A stretch of 41,525 nt of DNA from Bacteroidota bacterium (GTDB lineage: Bacteria; Bacteroidota; Bacteroidia; Flavobacteriales_D; Sanyastnellaceae), in the NCBI GenBank assembly GCA_027622975.1, contig JAQBVN010000022.1, positions 1 to 41,525 of the forward strand. Direction: 5' to 3'. Shown piece after piece: positions 9,872 through 18,718 of the stretch (position 1 is its first letter; the number at the start of each line of letters is the position of its first letter). Position numbers and translations under genes: made by a program. A model generated the notes under the pieces. The model did not search any database. It was given only the letters and a program-made list of their open reading frames with translations, and was not told where the DNA came from.

Positions 9872-12142
9872 TTAGCACAACTGGCCAAATGCACTCAAGA
9901 CCGTCAAGATGTCGCTGATGCCCACAACACCATTGTCATCCACGTCGCCCGGGCACGTCCCGGTGCAACCAAACGCCCCGAGAACGACCAGGACGTCAGC
10001 CACTCCGACCAAGCCGTCGCCATCCAAGTCCACGGAGCAACCGGACTCCGAAGATCCCGCGTTGGGAGCATTGGGTGTGGGTGGAGTTGAGGTGTTGGGC
10101 ACAAAGGTTATCCACACATCAGCTCCGTCTGTGGCACGGCCATAGCTGGTGTTGACCATGACTGAGGCGTTGCTCCATGACAGATGGTCGACGCATCTCC
10201 AACCAAAATTGTCCCACACACTCAATGTCAGGTCGTCGCTGTCGGCATCCACGTTGAAGGGCGCGTGCAATGGCCCTTCTTCGGGATCATTGTCCATCCA
10301 GATCAAACGATGATCCCCCGGTTCAACAGTGAATGCGGGGAACGGATATCGGTTGGGTTCGCTCAATCGGTTGGTCAAGAAGAGCCCTTGAACATTGGCT
10401 GGCGCATTGCCCTGATGAAACACTTCGAGCCAATCGGCTGCACCGCCGGATTCATCGAACAGAAAACTGTTGTTCAATGCCATCACCTCGTTGAGCACAA
10501 ACGGAGTGTTTGGACTCCAACTGATCCAAACTTGCTGTGGGACACAGGGGGAAGTGGGTTGCGCGCCATCAGAATAGGTCGCTGAAACATACCAAGCGAC
10601 TTGGTCAACATTGGAAAGATCCAGGGAAAGTCCCCAACGATGATCGTCGGGCGCCCCGTCCCCTTGGGTCCCATCGTTGATCATGGGGGTGCTTTCGAAG
10701 GGCGCACCATCCGCACTCCAGTGGAGGTTCGTTGACAGAGGCATTCCTGCTACCTCTGCATACACCCGCAGGACATGGTCGACCACGGGGGTCATGGCCC
10801 AAGCTTGAACATCTCTGGGGAACTGCGCGTCAGCGGTTTGGGAAAAGGCCGAAGGTGCACGCGTATTGACGTAGGAGGCCAAACCCTGGGTGACATGTCC
10901 ACCCCAACCTGAGGTCAGGCTGTTGAGATAGGCCGCGTCGTCAAAGCCATAGTCCAAGGTGCGGTAGGAGTCTTCCAAGGCCGCTTCTTCGCACATGTCT
11001 TTCAATTCATTGGCTCGTTGAAGCCAAGATGAACCATCAAAACCATGTTCGACCATGTCCCGGATGTACCATCCCAGCCTCGTGCGGTATTGTTCGATGT
11101 CCATGAGCCGATCGTACAAGGGACGGGCACCCCACTGGTTCCAATCGTAGACAGCTTGACTCGACCAATTGCCACCCCACTCGATACCTTGGGTGTTGTC
11201 GAGGTCGTAGCTGATCATCATCAAACGACCGTCTTGTGGTCGCTGGTAGAGGTAGTAGTTGTTTTGGTTGCCAATGTAATTGTCCCAGTGGCCAAGCAAA
11301 ATTTCCGCTGCCGCCAAGCGCAAAAATCCATCCACATCAAACACGGCTTCCAAGGCACATTCGAGCTCGCCTTGGTCCGCGGTGCCGAGGGTATGGCACA
11401 GGGTGGCAATGGCGCTGTAATCGTCCTGAACCAGATTGGTTTTGAGTTCATAGGTTCGCTGCTCGGAATTCCATGGCGGTGTGAACTTGTATGCCTCGGG
11501 GTCCATGCCGAGGTTGTCCAAATTGGCGGGGTAGGTGCATTTCCAAAGATTCCCATGGTCGTATTGGAAACGGGCCTTGAGAAATTCTTCATCGACGTGC
11601 TCAACGTTGACGTACAAGCCCTTGTATTCGTCGTTGATGTACAGCTTCACGTGGCTGACCCGCGGGGCCACCAACCCTTGATTTCTCATGAATTCCCACG
11701 CCATACGGGATCGTAGGATGGACGGGTCATTGTGTTCACCGTTGAGGTTGAGCTTGTCCAAGCCTTGCCATTGTTGGCCATCGGTGAAGGTGTTGAAACT
11801 GACTTTGAAACTCTTTTTCCCCGAGGTTCGTGATGTATTTCCCCGAAGCCGGATTCCCACGTTGGTCACGGTGTCGATGCCCAATGAGCTTTGAAAGACA
11901 AACATCCCAGGGAATTCTTCGTTGCTGTAGGCGTTGTCAGGGTGCAAAATGAAGGTCAAATCGTCAGGGTCGAGGGTCAAACGTACCACACTGACTTCGT
12001 CTTGCAAAAACGCCGGGCCATGGGGTGGAACCATGTCTTGTCCCCTCATCATGACGGAACCAAACAGCAGGACTGGTACGAGCAACCTTGCCAGGCCGCG
12101 TTTGGCGAGACAGCATCCAAAGAGGCGGGTGGCTTGGGTCAT
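9872..12142 (-). CDS. Secreted CotH-type kinase with lamin-tail domain and dockerin-like tail
   Basis: A 756-aa exported protein. CotH proteins have an atypical protein-kinase fold; Bacillus CotH phosphorylates spore-coat proteins. Here the CotH domain covers about residues 50-430. GNTSRTSGKKSFKVSF is the Lys-containing strand, WDNYIGNQNNYYLY holds the likely catalytic Asp287, and YDLDNTQG holds the likely metal-binding Asp313/Asp315. A lamin-tail-type beta domain follows (FVLNEVMALNNSF, SGGAADWLEVFH, SYGRATDGADVW). The end has two dockerin-like repeats (DLDGDGLVGVADVLVVLGAF, DVDDNGVVGISDILTVLSAF). The start at 12142 overlaps the fmt stop as ATGA, implying translational coupling, and gives a plausible signal (LLVPVLLFGSVMMRGQD). 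A longer frame reaching back into fmt is unlikely. Substrates are unknown. Confidence 0.88.
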   Translation of the reverse strand: MTQATRLFGCCLAKRGLARLLVPVLLFGSVMMRGQDMVPPHGPAFLQDEVSVVRLTLDPDDLTFILHPDNAYSNEEFPGMFVFQSSLGIDTVTNVGIRLRGNTSRTSGKKSFKVSFNTFTDGQQWQGLDKLNLNGEHNDPSILRSRMAWEFMRNQGLVAPRVSHVKLYINDEYKGLYVNVEHVDEEFLKARFQYDHGNLWKCTYPANLDNLGMDPEAYKFTPPWNSEQRTYELKTNLVQDDYSAIATLCHTLGTADQGELECALEAVFDVDGFLRLAAAEILLGHWDNYIGNQNNYYLYQRPQDGRLMMISYDLDNTQGIEWGGNWSSQAVYDWNQWGARPLYDRLMDIEQYRTRLGWYIRDMVEHGFDGSSWLQRANELKDMCEEAALEDSYRTLDYGFDDAAYLNSLTSGWGGHVTQGLASYVNTRAPSAFSQTADAQFPRDVQAWAMTPVVDHVLRVYAEVAGMPLSTNLHWSADGAPFESTPMINDGTQGDGAPDDHRWGLSLDLSNVDQVAWYVSATYSDGAQPTSPCVPQQVWISWSPNTPFVLNEVMALNNSFLFDESGGAADWLEVFHQGNAPANVQGLFLTNRLSEPNRYPFPAFTVEPGDHRLIWMDNDPEEGPLHAPFNVDADSDDLTLSVWDNFGWRCVDHLSWSNASVMVNTSYGRATDGADVWITFVPNTSTPPTPNAPNAGSSESGCSVDLDGDGLVGVADVLVVLGAFGCTGTCPGDVDDNGVVGISDILTVLSAFGQLC

Positions 12143-13107
12143 TCTCCCAAGGTACGAAGGGGCTCGCGGAGTCCGTTGAGGTAGGAGTCGATGCTCATGA
12201 CTGGTTTTCCTTGGGGTTGAACCCTGATGAGATCGATGCATCCGTCCAAACATTGAACGCTCGCTTGACCTTTGTGTGTGTGCACAGTTCCTGGTGGGCT
12301 GGCAAAATTGACATCAGAGGGTCGACTTTCATGGATGCGCAGGGTGCTGCCATCGGGAAGGGTCGTCCAAGCGCCCGGGTAGGGGTTCAAGCCCCGCACG
12401 AGGTTGTGGATTTCCTTGGCGCTTCGTCGCCATTGGATGCGCCCATCTTCTTTGAAAAGTTTGGGCGCATGGCGCAATTCCATCCCGGAGTTGACAAGCC
12501 TCTCTTGTGGCATGGTTGCGGCCTTTCCGTCAGCCAACGAGTCAAGGGTTTCCACCAGCAATTCCTTGCCGGCCTCCAACACGCGGTCGTGCACGATCCC
12601 CGTGGTGTCCAAGGGGCCAATCGGAACTTCGACTCGTCCCAACAGGTCGCCCGTATCGATTTCATGTTGGAGCAAAAACGTGGTGGCCCCAGTGACCGTG
12701 GCTCCATGAATCACAGCCCAGTGGATGGGCGCGGCTCCACGGTATTGGGGGAGCAAGGACCCATGGAGGTTGATGGTGCCCATGGGTGGGAAACTCCACA
12801 CCGCCTCAGGCAACATGCGGAAGGCCACAACCACACCCAGGTCGGGCTCCCAAGAGGCCAACTGTTCCAAGAACGCTGGGTCTCTCAACCGATGGGGTTG
12901 GGCCATGGGCAGGTGATGGCGAAGAGCCACCTCCTTCACTTCAGAAGCTCGCAATGTTTGGCCTCGACCAGCAGGGCGATCCGGAGCGGTGACCACACCC
13001 ACCACCTTGTGGCGGCTCATCAACAGACGTTCGAGACACGTGGCTGCGAAGGCAGGCGTACCCATGAAGGCAATGCGCAAGGAGCGGCCGGAGGATGAAT
13101 CAAACAT
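12139..13107 (-). CDS. fmt: Methionyl-tRNA formyltransferase
   Basis: Transfers the formyl group from 10-formyl-tetrahydrofolate to initiator Met-tRNA in the cytoplasm. The 322-aa product is the usual length. It has the N-terminal formyltransferase fold (LRIAFMGTPAFA, VVTAPDRPAGRG), the active-site segment NLHGSLLPQYRGAAPIHW, then ATTFLLQHEIDTGDLL, and a C-terminal tRNA-binding barrel (RIQWRRSAKEIHNLVRGLNP). ATG 13107 is preferred over an upstream in-frame start because the extra 21 residues have no family counterpart. Its stop overlaps the start of the CotH gene by four bases. The MATE gene ends about 100 bases upstream on the same strand, so the group may be one transcript. Confidence 0.96.
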   Translation of the reverse strand: MFDSSSGRSLRIAFMGTPAFAATCLERLLMSRHKVVGVVTAPDRPAGRGQTLRASEVKEVALRHHLPMAQPHRLRDPAFLEQLASWEPDLGVVVAFRMLPEAVWSFPPMGTINLHGSLLPQYRGAAPIHWAVIHGATVTGATTFLLQHEIDTGDLLGRVEVPIGPLDTTGIVHDRVLEAGKELLVETLDSLADGKAATMPQERLVNSGMELRHAPKLFKEDGRIQWRRSAKEIHNLVRGLNPYPGAWTTLPDGSTLRIHESRPSDVNFASPPGTVHTHKGQASVQCLDGCIDLIRVQPQGKPVMSIDSYLNGLREPLRTLGE

Positions 13108-13209
13108 GGTGCAAAGGTCAGGTTCTGGGGCACATGGGACAACCCTTGGCCAAGAAGGTTCCAAAATCACGCCTTGCCATGCGTTTGGACATGCCCCGTG
13201 ACTTGAGAG

Positions 13210-14568
13210 TCATGTGTTTTCAGACAGTGAAGGATGTCCCTCTCGCCAGTTCAAACGCCAAAGGCCAATCAATCCACCGGTAATCATTCCTCCGAAATAG
13301 GCCCAATCTGCCCGCCAAATGACGTCGATGGTTTGGGGCCAAACCATGGTCAGCATGTACGCGACTGTGATGTACAATGTGACAGTCGTCAATTCAATGG
13401 CAAACACGGCTCGCGTGAAGCCAGCTCCTTGAAGCACCGCAATGATGATGCCTGAAAGGGCAAACATCTGCAGCGCGACAAACGCGGTGTGCAAGGTGGC
13501 TTTCATGGCTCCGAGGCCTTCGGGTGTGTCAAAGAAGAAGCCGGCCAGCCATTGAGGATAGAGCAGGTATCCATGGGTCAACCCCCAAACGCCGACATAG
13601 GACATGAGAATGAGTTTCCCCATGGTCGGAAGGATGTCATGGGAGCGACCTTCTCCCAGCAAGGTACTGACCACGGTTCGGGTGGTTTGGGCCAAACCCA
13701 TGCAAACCACCGAGGCCAACATGAAGGCATTGCGTGTGATGTGACTGACTTTCAATTCCAGCATGCCCACGCGTTCGACCAAAAAGAAAAATGAGGCCCA
13801 GGTGGCAATGGTCAGCACAAATTGTCCCATCACGGGCGCTGACATGGACCACCATTGACGGATCATCTCTCTGGACAGGGGAGCTCCTTTTTGGAAAGAT
13901 TCGGGGTGGATTTTCCACCGTGTCAACACCCATGCGAGAAGGGCTCCCGCACATTCTGAGGTCAGCGACGCGTATGCCGCACCATCTGCGCCGAGGGCAG
14001 TTCCGCCCCACAAGCCTTCCACCCACATCCCGTCAAGCAAGACATTGAATCCAGCCATGACGACAGAAACGAGGAGGATGGGCCACGATTTGGCCTGTCC
14101 GATCCAATCGCCCTCAATGGCCATGAGCAAGGCATAAGGCAGGAGTCCCCACATGCGAATGCCCAAAAAGGAGGTGAAGATGTTTCGTACGTCAGGATTG
14201 TGGATGAGAGGATCCCAACCACCAACGGCACCCACCACCCAAGACAGGCTGACGAGCACCGCTCCGAGGGTGAGCAGAGCCCAACGCCCAGTGCGGGCGG
14301 CTTCGGATTTTTTGGAATGATGATGCGTCCCTTGAAAGCGTGCGACGAGGATTTGGATACCCACACTGCCTCCCGTGATGGCCATGATGAGGGTCAAATA
14401 CACGAGAGCGGCATTTCCAGCCCCATTGATGGCAGTTTCTCCCGCGCGGCTCAGGAAAAAGTTGTCCGTCAAGACCACCACAAATTGCACCAAGGATCCC
14501 AACGAAATGGGAATGGCAATGCGCAGGAGACTGGGGATGTCCGTTCTCAGCGGGAGGGAGGTGTTCAT
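13210..14568 (-). CDS. MATE family multidrug/toxin efflux transporter
   Basis: A 452-aa inner-membrane protein with about 12 hydrophobic segments, typical of MATE exporters that extrude cationic compounds using a Na+ or H+ gradient. The N-terminal half has IPISLGSLVQFVVVLTDNFF and NAALVYLTLIMAITGGSVGI, matching the usual MATE opening and the second helix. The second half repeats the pattern (MSAPVMGQFVLTIATWASFF, MGLAQTTRTVVSTLLGEGR). ATG 14568 overlaps the trmH stop as ATGA. A longer reading frame upstream lies inside trmH and is unlikely. The substrate cannot be told from sequence; coupling with trmH and fmt does not indicate a role in RNA work. Confidence 0.93.
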   Translation of the reverse strand: MNTSLPLRTDIPSLLRIAIPISLGSLVQFVVVLTDNFFLSRAGETAINGAGNAALVYLTLIMAITGGSVGIQILVARFQGTHHHSKKSEAARTGRWALLTLGAVLVSLSWVVGAVGGWDPLIHNPDVRNIFTSFLGIRMWGLLPYALLMAIEGDWIGQAKSWPILLVSVVMAGFNVLLDGMWVEGLWGGTALGADGAAYASLTSECAGALLAWVLTRWKIHPESFQKGAPLSREMIRQWWSMSAPVMGQFVLTIATWASFFFLVERVGMLELKVSHITRNAFMLASVVCMGLAQTTRTVVSTLLGEGRSHDILPTMGKLILMSYVGVWGLTHGYLLYPQWLAGFFFDTPEGLGAMKATLHTAFVALQMFALSGIIIAVLQGAGFTRAVFAIELTTVTLYITVAYMLTMVWPQTIDVIWRADWAYFGGMITGGLIGLWRLNWREGHPSLSENT

Positions 14569-15284
14569 GAGGGCAGGGAAGGTGGAGGTGTTAATCCGTG
14601 CCGTGCCAAAATTCCCCGGGCGTTTCGCACTGATTTGAACAGCCATTGGGCTCTGAGAACGGTGCGTTCGTGGTCATGCAATGGATGGGTCAGGCCTTCT
14701 TGACGCAAGCGTTCTGTCAACGTGTGCATGAGGATGGCTGCAGCCACACTGATGTTGAAGCTTTCTGCAAACCCGCGCATGGGGATTTCCACAAAGGCAT
14801 CGGCATGGTCCATCATGAATGGCGAAGCCCCAGAAAATTCTGTACCCATCACCAAGGCGAAGGGTTGGTCGAGTGGCAAGGTCTCAGGGGTGTGGCCGTC
14901 GGCATGTGGTGAGGTAACCACCAGCTTGATGCCGCGGGTTTTGAGATTGTTGACGCAGGCCTGTCGGGCATCCTTTTCGTTCAGGTACCGATGCAATTCC
15001 AACCACTGGGAGGCGCCTTTGGCCACCCCTTTGTTTCGTGACCAAGTGTTTTCATTTTCGATCAAATGAACATCGAGCAAGCCCAAACCATCGGCACTTC
15101 TCATCACAGCACTGGCATTTCGGCTCTGGTAAATGTTCTCGAGCACCAAGGAAATGTGACGGGTTCGACCATTCAACACGCCTTCAATCCGGTCAAGCCT
15201 TGTCGGGGTCAGAAATGCTTCCAACACCTCACGACATGCTGCGGCATGAACGACGGACTCAGGGGATGGCGTGGGGAAGGGCAT
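14565..15284 (-). CDS. trmH: TrmH/SpoU-family tRNA 2'-O-ribose methyltransferase
   Basis: A 239-aa SPOUT-fold enzyme that probably methylates the ribose of G18 in the tRNA D-loop using S-adenosylmethionine. The three SpoU motifs are present: ISLVLENIYQSRNASAVMRS (N-terminal substrate motif with the catalytic Arg), LVMGTEFSG, and VEIPMRGFAESFNISVAAAI, which forms the knot and SAM site. A C-terminal helical tail (LRAQWLFKSVRNARGILARH) fits TrmH of this phylum. I use ATG 15284; a TTG two codons upstream is less likely. It begins a coupled minus-strand group with the MATE gene and lies downstream of the HU terminator. Confidence 0.92.
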   Translation of the reverse strand: MPFPTPSPESVVHAAACREVLEAFLTPTRLDRIEGVLNGRTRHISLVLENIYQSRNASAVMRSADGLGLLDVHLIENENTWSRNKGVAKGASQWLELHRYLNEKDARQACVNNLKTRGIKLVVTSPHADGHTPETLPLDQPFALVMGTEFSGASPFMMDHADAFVEIPMRGFAESFNISVAAAILMHTLTERLRQEGLTHPLHDHERTVLRAQWLFKSVRNARGILARHGLTPPPSLPS

Positions 15285-15357
15285 GTGCAAAGATGGATTG
15301 GAAAGGCGCAGCTTGGAAGGGTCATTCGAGGTGGTCCCTCACCCTTCAGGTGTTGCG

Positions 15358-15391
15358 AAAAAAAAATCTCCCCACCTCGAGGGCGGGGAGA
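15358..15391 (-). terminator. Rho-independent terminator after HU
   Basis: Read on the minus strand, TCTCCCC pairs with GGGGAGA around an 11-base loop, followed by nine T. It lies 25 bases after the HU stop and separates HU from trmH. Confidence 0.9.
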
Positions 15392-15415
15392 CTTCAAGTT
15401 GGGGTAATCCCGGAT

Positions 15416-15679
15416 TTAGACGGTCAAACCAGCGCCAGCCTTGAACTTTACAACGTTCTTGGCAGCAATCTTGATTTCGGCACCTGTCTGTGGGTTGCGA
15501 CCCGTACGAGCGGCGCGCTTGCTCACAGAGAAAGAGCCAAAGCCAACGAGAGACACGCGGTCACCCTTCTTGAGGGCACCGTGGATCGCTCCAGTGGTTG
15601 CATCGAGTGCACGGGCGGCATCCGCCTTTGAAATGCCAGAGCCTGCAGCGATGGCATCGACCAATTCAGACTTGTTCAT
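15416..15679 (-). CDS. HU-family nucleoid DNA-binding protein
   Basis: An 87-aa histone-like protein that bends and compacts DNA as a dimer. It has the full HU layout: N-terminal helices ([20 protein letters not shown]), the [20 protein letters not shown] strand turn, and the DNA-binding arm with [20 protein letters not shown], including the Asn-Pro that intercalates in the minor groove. Length is typical. It is monocistronic, with its own consensus promoter and strong terminator, which suits a highly expressed protein. HU and IHF cannot be told apart from this sequence alone, but the arm looks HU-like. Confidence 0.97.
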   Translation of the reverse strand: MNKSELVDAIAAGSGISKADAARALDATTGAIHGALKKGDRVSLVGFGSFSVSKRAARTGRNPQTGAEIKIAAKNVVKFKAGAGLTV

Positions 15680-15718
15680 GAGTATGAGTTGAGGTTAAAC
15701 AAAAGATTCTGTCGTGGC

Positions 15719-15750
15719 CAAATGTATAGGCTCATTCTCAGCAATGACAA
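15719..15750 (-). promoter_or_regulatory. Bacteroidota-type promoter of HU
   Basis: On the minus strand TACATTTG (15726-15719) is an exact match to the TAnnTTTG -7 element. TTG (15750-15748) lies 21 bases upstream as the -33 element. The leader to the HU start would be about 33 bases. Confidence 0.75.
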
Positions 15751-15859
15751 GGGGTTGCGGACGATTTCGGGGATTTTGTGGATAAACTTCACTTTGTTGT
15801 TAACAAGGGTCAGTTTTTGGGCCTGAAATCGAGAGAAAACCTAAGTTTTATGGGGGATT

Positions 15860-16189
15860 TCAGCCTTTGTTGGGGGCAAGGGGACGGAGCCATTCCAAGA
15901 CCAAGGAGCTCCCAGCGAGCCAAACATACCCCATGCCAGAGGTCCCCAACACCCCGTATTGACCCAAGGAGATGAGGGTTGCAACAACGGCAAGGCTGAC
16001 GCGAACAATGGGTAAGAAGTCCTCCTTGGGATGGGTCACTGGCCAACGGTGGGACCACGCCCCCAAAGCGTGGGATGCCGTGCAGACCCATGGTGCCACG
16101 GCAGAGGGAGTGATCAAAGCGCCTCCAAGTGCCACGGCCATGCAGACCACATGCACAGTTTGATGAATGGTGGGGGGAAGGTGAATCAT
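15860..16189 (-). CDS. Small membrane protein, unknown function
   Basis: I do not recognise this 109-aa product. It has about three hydrophobic stretches (VHVVCMAVALGGALI; IVRVSLAVVATLISLGQYGV; GMGYVWLAGSSLVLEWL), so it is probably an inner-membrane protein. No catalytic motif is visible. ATG 16189 is chosen because the hydrophobic pattern begins there. An exact -7 match, TACCTTTG, sits at 16203-16196, which would place transcription start almost on the ATG (leaderless, or the true start is an internal Met). It is divergent from the thioesterase gene. A competing frame at 15810-16250 looks less protein-like. Confidence 0.5.
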   Translation of the reverse strand: MIHLPPTIHQTVHVVCMAVALGGALITPSAVAPWVCTASHALGAWSHRWPVTHPKEDFLPIVRVSLAVVATLISLGQYGVLGTSGMGYVWLAGSSLVLEWLRPLAPNKG

Positions 16190-16195
16190 CAAGCA

Positions 16196-16203
16196 CAAAG
16201 GTA
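16196..16203 (-). promoter_or_regulatory. Possible -7 element of the small membrane protein gene
   Basis: TACCTTTG on the minus strand matches TAnnTTTG exactly, but no good -33 TTG is seen at 17-23 bases. It ends six bases before the proposed ATG. Confidence 0.35.
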
Positions 16204-16212
16204 GCAGGCTCC

Positions 16213-16242
16213 TTGGCTTCGGTGATGTTCCATATACTTTTG
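16213..16242 (+). promoter_or_regulatory. Bacteroidota-type promoter of the thioesterase gene
   Basis: TTG (16213-16215), a 19-base spacer, and TACTTTTG (16235-16242), an exact TAnnTTTG match. The leader to ATG 16270 would be about 21 bases. Confidence 0.75.
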
Positions 16243-16269
16243 CTCCCCAATCACGCTTGACAGTTGACC

Positions 16270-16680
16270 ATGAACCATCCAACCATCCAACCTTACCAGC
16301 CTGAAATTCGATTTGCTGACGTCGACGCGTATGGCATCGTGCACAACGCCATGTACATTGTCTACCTTGAACAGGCGCGCATTCATTGGTGGCGACAGGT
16401 GGTTCAGGATGCCTGGGATTGGACTGAGATTGGCGTGCTGGTGGCGCATCACGACATCGACTACGTGAATCCCCTGCGCTTGGGGGATGTCGTGAATGTG
16501 CATTGTCGCGTGGGAGAGGTTGGAGTGAAGAGCATTGAGGTGAACTACACCTTGGAGTGTCAAGGCCAAACCATCGCCAAGGCCCGAACAGTGCTTGTCT
16601 GTTTTGATCATCGGAAGCGCAGCACGACGCAGGTCCCCGATGCCTGGCGTTCTGCCTTTGGCCAGCAAGCCGGAGCGTGA
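16270..16680 (+). CDS. Acyl-CoA thioesterase, 4HBT hotdog family (YbgC-like)
   Basis: A 136-aa cytoplasmic hotdog-fold enzyme that probably hydrolyses acyl-CoA thioesters. The 4HBT active-site segment is clear: RFADVDAYGIVHNAMYIVYL, with the Asp and the following helix typical of YbgC-type enzymes. HHDIDYVNPLRLGDVV and the C-terminal strand AKARTVLVCFDH complete the fold. Length matches the family. ATG 16270 is used rather than the in-frame TTG two codons earlier. A consensus promoter lies just upstream. The actual acyl substrate cannot be read from the sequence. Confidence 0.9.
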   Translation: MNHPTIQPYQPEIRFADVDAYGIVHNAMYIVYLEQARIHWWRQVVQDAWDWTEIGVLVAHHDIDYVNPLRLGDVVNVHCRVGEVGVKSIEVNYTLECQGQTIAKARTVLVCFDHRKRSTTQVPDAWRSAFGQQAGA

Positions 16681-16708
16681 CGCTCAGGCACGGGCCTTCG
16701 GTGATGCA

Positions 16709-18613
16709 TCACTGGATGCGGTAGACAGCACATTCCCAGGACTGCAATGCGTCGTAAATCCCAGGGATTGAACATGGCACCCATGTTCCATCTTCTTGCA
16801 TGCGCTCTATGTTTTGGGCTTCTTCAAGCCAAGCGTCCGCTCCACCCGAGTGCAAGCTGCGTGGTTCTGACGATGCATTGACAACCACCACGACACGGCT
16901 GGTATCGCCGAGCCGTGCAAAGGCATACACTCCTTGACGCGGAAACGTGTGTTCCATCTTGCCAGTCATCACATCGTGGCATGTCTGACGGAGCGTGGCC
17001 AGCCCATGCACCCACTGAAACCAGGAGGTTTCAGTGGAGGTGCGTCCAGAGGCTTCAAAAGCTGTTCGTTTGTCTTCGGCCCATCCTCCTGGCATGTCTT
17101 GTCTGACTTGTCCATCGGGTTCGCAACGTGTTTGGAATCCCAATTCGGTGCCGTAATAAAGACAGGGGATGCCACGGCCAAGCAGGAGCATGGCCAGTCC
17201 TGCCTTGGCCTTGTTGACATCGCCTGCTTCTGCAATCCATCGATGGGTGTCGTGATTGTCAAGGAATGTCACCAAATTCTCGGGATGGAGATACAGAAAA
17301 TCCTCGGCCAGGACTTCATAGACTTTTCCAATGCCTCGTTCCCATCCTTCGCCTTCATGCACGGCTTCTTGCATGGCAAAGTGCCACGCAAAGTCAACGG
17401 TGCCATCGAGACCTGTTTGGTCACCCCAACCATGGAAGCCGCCTTCGACGAGGGCAGCTTGTTTGGCCGAGCCGTAAACCCATGCTTCCGCAAACATGAA
17501 GGACGCGGGAAAGGCGTCTGCGACGCGGCGGGTCATGGCCGCCATGGATTGTTGGTCCCCGTACGTGTAAGTATCGATGCGAAGGCCGTCAATGCCTACT
17601 TCTGCCATCCACCACAAGATGTTGGTGCCCATGTAGCGCTGAAGGTCTGCGTTGCTCTGGTCCATGTCGGGCATCATTCGGTCAAACCAACCATCGTTGA
17701 ATCCTCTCAAATCCTCGGGAATCCCGTGGGGGTCGAGCACAGTGGTGCTCCTATAATTTGTTGTTTTCTCTTGGGAAAAGCCTCCTGGCCAATGGTGGAC
17801 CCATGCGCTGTCAACAGGGTGGGAGAGTAGCCTGTGGAGGTTGCCCCAATGGTTGGGCACCCAATCATGGACGATGCGAATTCCATGTTCATGAGCCCGT
17901 CTTGTGAGTTCCTTGTAATCTTCGAGGCTCCCGAGCCGAGGATCTACGGCATAGGAATCCGTGCAAGCGTAGCCGTGATAGGAGGTTTGGGCCAAATCAT
18001 TTTCAACCACGGGTGTCATCCAAACGGCCCCCACCCCAAGATTGGCGAGGTACGGGAGATGGTCCATCACACCTTGAAGATCCCCTCCATGGCGGGCATA
18101 CATCTCGTTGCGGTTGACCCCTTGTTCCCGCATGCCGGCAACGCGATCGTTCTCGGGGTTTCCATTGGCAAATCTGTCAGGCATGATGAGGTACATCAGC
18201 GGTGCTTCGTCCCAAGCGTCGAGCCGCCTGCCGGCGTCAAGATGCGGCTCGACGTGAAGCCAAACCTTCCGTTTGCGGCCGCGCTCCGTCACCACTTCAA
18301 TGTCAACGTCTGTCGCTTCTGTGACGGCGCCAACCTCCAATTCAACCCACACGTGACCCGGAAGCGCGGCAGGCCGCCAACCCGTCAGCGCCACCTCGTC
18401 ATGGGTCACATTCACCCCTTGTGGTGTCCCCATGTCTTCTCCAGACACGAGCAACTCCACGCGCCCCCCTTCAAGATCGCCCCACCAACTCGGTGGATCG
18501 ACCGTCCATTGGGCGCGACATGGCAAAGTACTGCCTGTCAACAGGATGGCGACCCAAACCGGCAGCCAGGGTCCACAGATGACATTGTGGATTTTTGATA
18601 TTGGTTTGTGCAT
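16709..18613 (-). CDS. Secreted GH13 alpha-amylase / cyclomaltodextrinase-like (SusA-type)
   Basis: A 634-aa exported glycoside hydrolase acting on alpha-1,4-glucans or maltodextrins, probably in the periplasm or at the cell surface. After a signal (VWVAILLTGSTLPCRAQ) comes an N-terminal beta domain (about 38-125), as in cyclomaltodextrinases and neopullulanases, then the (beta/alpha)8 barrel. Conserved GH13 regions: HDWVPNH; GLRIDTYTYGD with nucleophile Asp347; FMFAEAWVYG with acid/base Glu376; FLDNHDTHR with Asp455. The C-terminal beta domain ends at YRIQ, with no T9SS sorting domain. The gene is divergent from a starch-binding-type protein, so the pair is likely for glucan use. Exact specificity (linear versus cyclic) is uncertain. 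Confidence 0.92.
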   Translation of the reverse strand: MHKPISKIHNVICGPWLPVWVAILLTGSTLPCRAQWTVDPPSWWGDLEGGRVELLVSGEDMGTPQGVNVTHDEVALTGWRPAALPGHVWVELEVGAVTEATDVDIEVVTERGRKRKVWLHVEPHLDAGRRLDAWDEAPLMYLIMPDRFANGNPENDRVAGMREQGVNRNEMYARHGGDLQGVMDHLPYLANLGVGAVWMTPVVENDLAQTSYHGYACTDSYAVDPRLGSLEDYKELTRRAHEHGIRIVHDWVPNHWGNLHRLLSHPVDSAWVHHWPGGFSQEKTTNYRSTTVLDPHGIPEDLRGFNDGWFDRMMPDMDQSNADLQRYMGTNILWWMAEVGIDGLRIDTYTYGDQQSMAAMTRRVADAFPASFMFAEAWVYGSAKQAALVEGGFHGWGDQTGLDGTVDFAWHFAMQEAVHEGEGWERGIGKVYEVLAEDFLYLHPENLVTFLDNHDTHRWIAEAGDVNKAKAGLAMLLLGRGIPCLYYGTELGFQTRCEPDGQVRQDMPGGWAEDKRTAFEASGRTSTETSWFQWVHGLATLRQTCHDVMTGKMEHTFPRQGVYAFARLGDTSRVVVVVNASSEPRSLHSGGADAWLEEAQNIERMQEDGTWVPCSIPGIYDALQSWECAVYRIQ

Positions 18614-18718
18614 GACTTTTCGGGGTTTTTGTGGTCTAGCGGGTGTGAAGTTCGGTTCAACTCCACGTAATATTGCACCATAGTGTCATTTTTACACCTT
18701 AACACAAACCTCAAACCC

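Noticed and set aside
15810-16250. Alternative minus-strand frame (146 codons) to the small membrane protein
   Set aside because: Its composition is Cys/His/Pro-rich and irregular. The overlapping 109-aa frame has a clean hydrophobic pattern.
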